DNA from: CAZEBW01 sp964510205
GTDB lineage: Bacteria; Chloroflexota; Anaerolineae; VGOG01
Direction of reading: 5' to 3'
Assembly: GCA_964510205.1 (NCBI GenBank)
Contig: CAZEBW010000120.1
Location: 1-8,018, forward strand
Length of the DNA stretch: 8,018 nucleotides
Under the pieces are notes generated by a model. The model saw only the letters and a program-made list of their open reading frames with translations, had not been told where the DNA came from and did no database searches. This document shows positions 5,761-8,018 of the stretch, one piece after another (position 1 is the first letter of the stretch; every line of letters begins with the position of its first letter). The position numbers and the translations under genes are program-made.

Positions 5761-8018
5761 CTAGTATTGCGTCTCGCGCCCCAGGATCATCAGGGCCAGG
5801 GTCACCACACGGCCAGATCGCTGGAGCTTGTCCGCCGAGACGGACTCCAGGGTATCCCTCGTCAGGCGTGCGGTCTCTTCCCAGCCCTCCCAGCTTAGGC
5901 CGATCTCAAAAACATTGGCCAGACGCATGCTGCCGCCCGCCGAGAGCACCAGGCCGTCGCCCTGGCCTGCTCCCAGCGCTCGCAGGTCTACCACTGCCTC
6001 TACATCGAGAGAGGAGAAACCGTGCTTGGCCTGGAGAAATCGGCCTACCTCCAGCGGAGACACAGGGCCGCTTGCTTCTATCCCCTCGCCGCTGTAGGCC
6101 ACGAAGAGAAAGGTTCTGTAGGGCTGGTAGCCGGTCTCTTGAATGGTGCGAATAGCCTCCAGCATCACGGCCACACCGCTGGCGTTGTTGTTGGCTCCGG
6201 GGTAGCGCACTTCCTCAGGGCTGGGTGGCGGGTTGTCGTATTGGGCCAGCACCACGATCACCTGGTCGTCCATTTGGCCGGAGCCGCCGGGTACATAGCC
6301 AGCCTTGCCAGGCAGGTGGCCGATGACGTGACGCACGGGTACCTTCTCGTGGATCGTACCTTCCACTTGCATGGACGCCGTCGCTTCCGTTGGCAGATCA
6401 ATAAGCTCATCCTGGTCCAATCTCTTGGCTGCGCGGCGGAGATCGGCCACACTGTGGCCCGTTGCCTTCAACAGGCGATTGGCCGTGGCCTCGCTGATCC
6501 ACAAAATGGGCGTGTCTTGGCCTATCTGGCGGCCGCTTCCGTAGAGACGGAAGGAGGGATCGCGCGGTGACAGGGTGTAGCGGTGGGCCAGGGCTGCCTG
6601 GTCGTCAGCCACGACGAGGATGCCCCCACACGGCACTTCCGAACGCTCCAGATAGTAAAATTCCCGACCAGAGAGCAGGAGCAGAATCTGGCCGGAGAAA
6701 TCTGCGTACCGCAGGGCTGGGTGGGAGCGCCCGAACCAAGTTATCTCCCCCATCATTTCGCCCACAGCCAAGAAGCGGACCTCCCCCCGGACCTGCCCCA
6801 GGTTGCGGTAATATCCTGGATATTCGACATAATCCTGGTGATAGGCCGGAGGTGGGCCGCCATCCTCAATGCTCAGCTCTGGAACGGCGTCTAGTGTCTC
6901 GTATCCTCGCTTCCGCGTTTGGAAGTAAGTGAGGTCCTCCCCAGCGGCCTGGATGTCCAGGGCCTGGAACTGCTGGGCGATGTAATCGGCCGCGTCCTCC
7001 ATGCCCTGAGTGCCCAGCGCGCGGCCTTGCAGGGCAGGGTCGGTGAGGGCTTCCACGTGGGCTAGAGCCCGCTCCCCGTCGAAGGCGCTGGCCTGCTGAT
7101 GGTAGAAGGCCACGGCGCCGGTGTTTCCCCTGGCCCAGCCGATGCCCGCCACCGCCAGCAAGGCCACGGCCACGGTGTAGCGGTTCACCAATCGCACGAT
7201 GCCCATGCCGACGCGTTCCACCATGCGGCGTATGCCCTCGCCGAAGAGATTAAATCCTAAAATGGCAATGAAGAAGGCCAGCGAGGGGTAGATGGCTGTC
7301 CAGGTATAAGAGCGGGCGTAGGGACGCGCGTTGCTGAGCAGGGACCCCCATTCGGGCACATCGGAGTAGTGGTAGGGTGCTCCGAAGACGTCCAGTTCGG
7401 CGAAGGCGCCGCCGCCGATGAAGATGCCGATGAAGCCGAGTTCGCCGAGGAGCATGAGGACGGCGCCCATTTCCAGGGCGGCGAGAGAGATGAGGGCGGG
7501 GATGAGGTTGGGCAGGACGTGGCTGAGGATAATGCGGGAGGTGCGCAGGCCGACGGCCACCGCGCTCTCGATGAACGGTTTGGGGCGGATGGCCATGACC
7601 TCGCCGCGCACGAACTGCATGATCTCGCCCCAGCCGACGAAACAGAGGGCGACGACGAAGGGGCGCATTCCCTGGCGGATGCCGAGGGCCAGGATGAGGA
7701 TCATGGCCAGGAGGAGGGTGGGGAAGGCGGCGATGGTCTCGGCGGCGCCCAACAGGAGGCGGTCTATCCAACTGCCGTTGAGCCAGCCGGCGACGGCGCC
7801 GAGGGCGAAGCCGAGGGCCATGCGTGCGGCGACGACCAGGAGGGCCAGGGAGAGGGTGCGCTGTGCGCCGGCCAGGATGAGGCTCATGATGTCGCGTCCC
7901 AGCACGTCGGTGCCCCAGGGGTAGGTGTCGTTGGGGGAGAAGGGGGGCACGCTGAACTGGCCATCTTCGTAGACCAGGCCCTGGGTGGTGTAGGGGCTGT
8001 GGGGGGCCAGGCGGGGTC
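5761..8018 (-). CDS. ABC peptide permease (DppC/OppC type) fused to degenerate M28-peptidase-like domain, 5' partial
   Basis: The frame is open to the window edge. A GTG at 7948-7950 could be read as a start (residue 1 here), but at least 22 further in-frame codons precede it, including LAPHSPY, which resembles the family's N-terminal segment, so the true start and first membrane helix lie outside. Residues 11-20 (PWGTDVLGRD) are the DppC/OppC signature. An EAA-type loop (ESAVAVG, residues 128-134, then LPN at 146-148) is where the ATPase docks. About five hydrophobic segments span residues 30-240. After the usual permease end (GEGIRR, 237-242) an extra helix (258-273) should carry the C-terminus outside. 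There, residues 295-345 resemble an M28 N-terminus, about 410-500 a protease-associated domain, and 565-729 the M28 core. By eye, AHYD is AQYD (570), GANDNASG has N588 for Asp, the Glu-Glu pair is E622-G623, and the His before DT (699-700) is absent; D655 remains. I infer a pseudo-peptidase, perhaps a substrate-binding or sensing module. Stop TAG. Confidence 0.88.
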   Translation of the reverse strand, partial: PRLAPHSPYTTQGLVYEDGQFSVPPFSPNDTYPWGTDVLGRDIMSLILAGAQRTLSLALLVVAARMALGFALGAVAGWLNGSWIDRLLLGAAETIAAFPTLLLAMILILALGIRQGMRPFVVALCFVGWGEIMQFVRGEVMAIRPKPFIESAVAVGLRTSRIILSHVLPNLIPALISLAALEMGAVLMLLGELGFIGIFIGGGAFAELDVFGAPYHYSDVPEWGSLLSNARPYARSYTWTAIYPSLAFFIAILGFNLFGEGIRRMVERVGMGIVRLVNRYTVAVALLAVAGIGWARGNTGAVAFYHQQASAFDGERALAHVEALTDPALQGRALGTQGMEDAADYIAQQFQALDIQAAGEDLTYFQTRKRGYETLDAVPELSIEDGGPPPAYHQDYVEYPGYYRNLGQVRGEVRFLAVGEMMGEITWFGRSHPALRYADFSGQILLLLSGREFYYLERSEVPCGGILVVADDQAALAHRYTLSPRDPSFRLYGSGRQIGQDTPILWISEATANRLLKATGHSVADLRRAAKRLDQDELIDLPTEATASMQVEGTIHEKVPVRHVIGHLPGKAGYVPGGSGQMDDQVIVVLAQYDNPPPSPEEVRYPGANNNASGVAVMLEAIRTIQETGYQPYRTFLFVAYSGEGIEASGPVSPLEVGRFLQAKHGFSSLDVEAVVDLRALGAGQGDGLVLSAGGSMRLANVFEIGLSWEGWEETARLTRDTLESVSADKLQRSGRVVTLALMILGRETQY

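Noticed and set aside
7948..7950. GTG as the start of the permease fusion
   Set aside because: The frame stays open to the window edge with LAPHSPY and further family-like residues upstream, and the first membrane helix would be missing. The gene is cut by the window.

Overview
The window holds five genes, all on the minus strand, followed by a 500-base gene-free stretch. The DNA is fairly GC-rich. The gene set (a permease fused to a degenerate M28-peptidase-like domain, a fused AAA+/VWA chelatase-type ATPase, a propeller lipoprotein) together with the style of intergenic repeats suggests a free-living bacterium, most likely Chloroflexota (Anaerolineae-like). That assignment is inference from gene flavour; no phylogenetic marker is present.

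Right to left, in transcription order: (1) 8018-5761, a dipeptide/oligopeptide ABC permease of the DppC/OppC type, cut by the window edge, continuing in one frame through an extra membrane helix into an M28-peptidase-like domain whose metal-site residues look mostly replaced. (2) 5701-3932, a lipoprotein with a repetitive propeller-like exterior and about four C-terminal membrane helices, preceded by a strong Shine-Dalgarno. (3) 3932-3285, a Nudix hydrolase whose start shares one base with the previous stop (TGATG). (4) 3275-2730, a small HExxH protein nine bases downstream. (5) 2528-501, a fused AAA+/VWA ATPase of the magnesium/cobalt chelatase type, set apart by a 201-base gap with a good promoter and a perfect 15-bp inverted repeat.

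Genes 1 to 4 look like one transcription unit built around the cell surface: import permease, lipoprotein, then two small soluble proteins read by coupling. The chelatase ATPase probably has its own promoter. Its large catalytic partner (CobN/BchH type) is not in view.

The left 500 bases have no credible gene. They contain an imperfect 82-base tandem duplication that runs into the chelatase stop codon, an extended -10 promoter reading leftward, and a dense run of hairpins over bases 14-296, including mutually exclusive pairings. This looks like a structured RNA or leader region of a family I do not recognise. The two observations most worth following up are the permease/pseudo-peptidase fusion and this candidate RNA.
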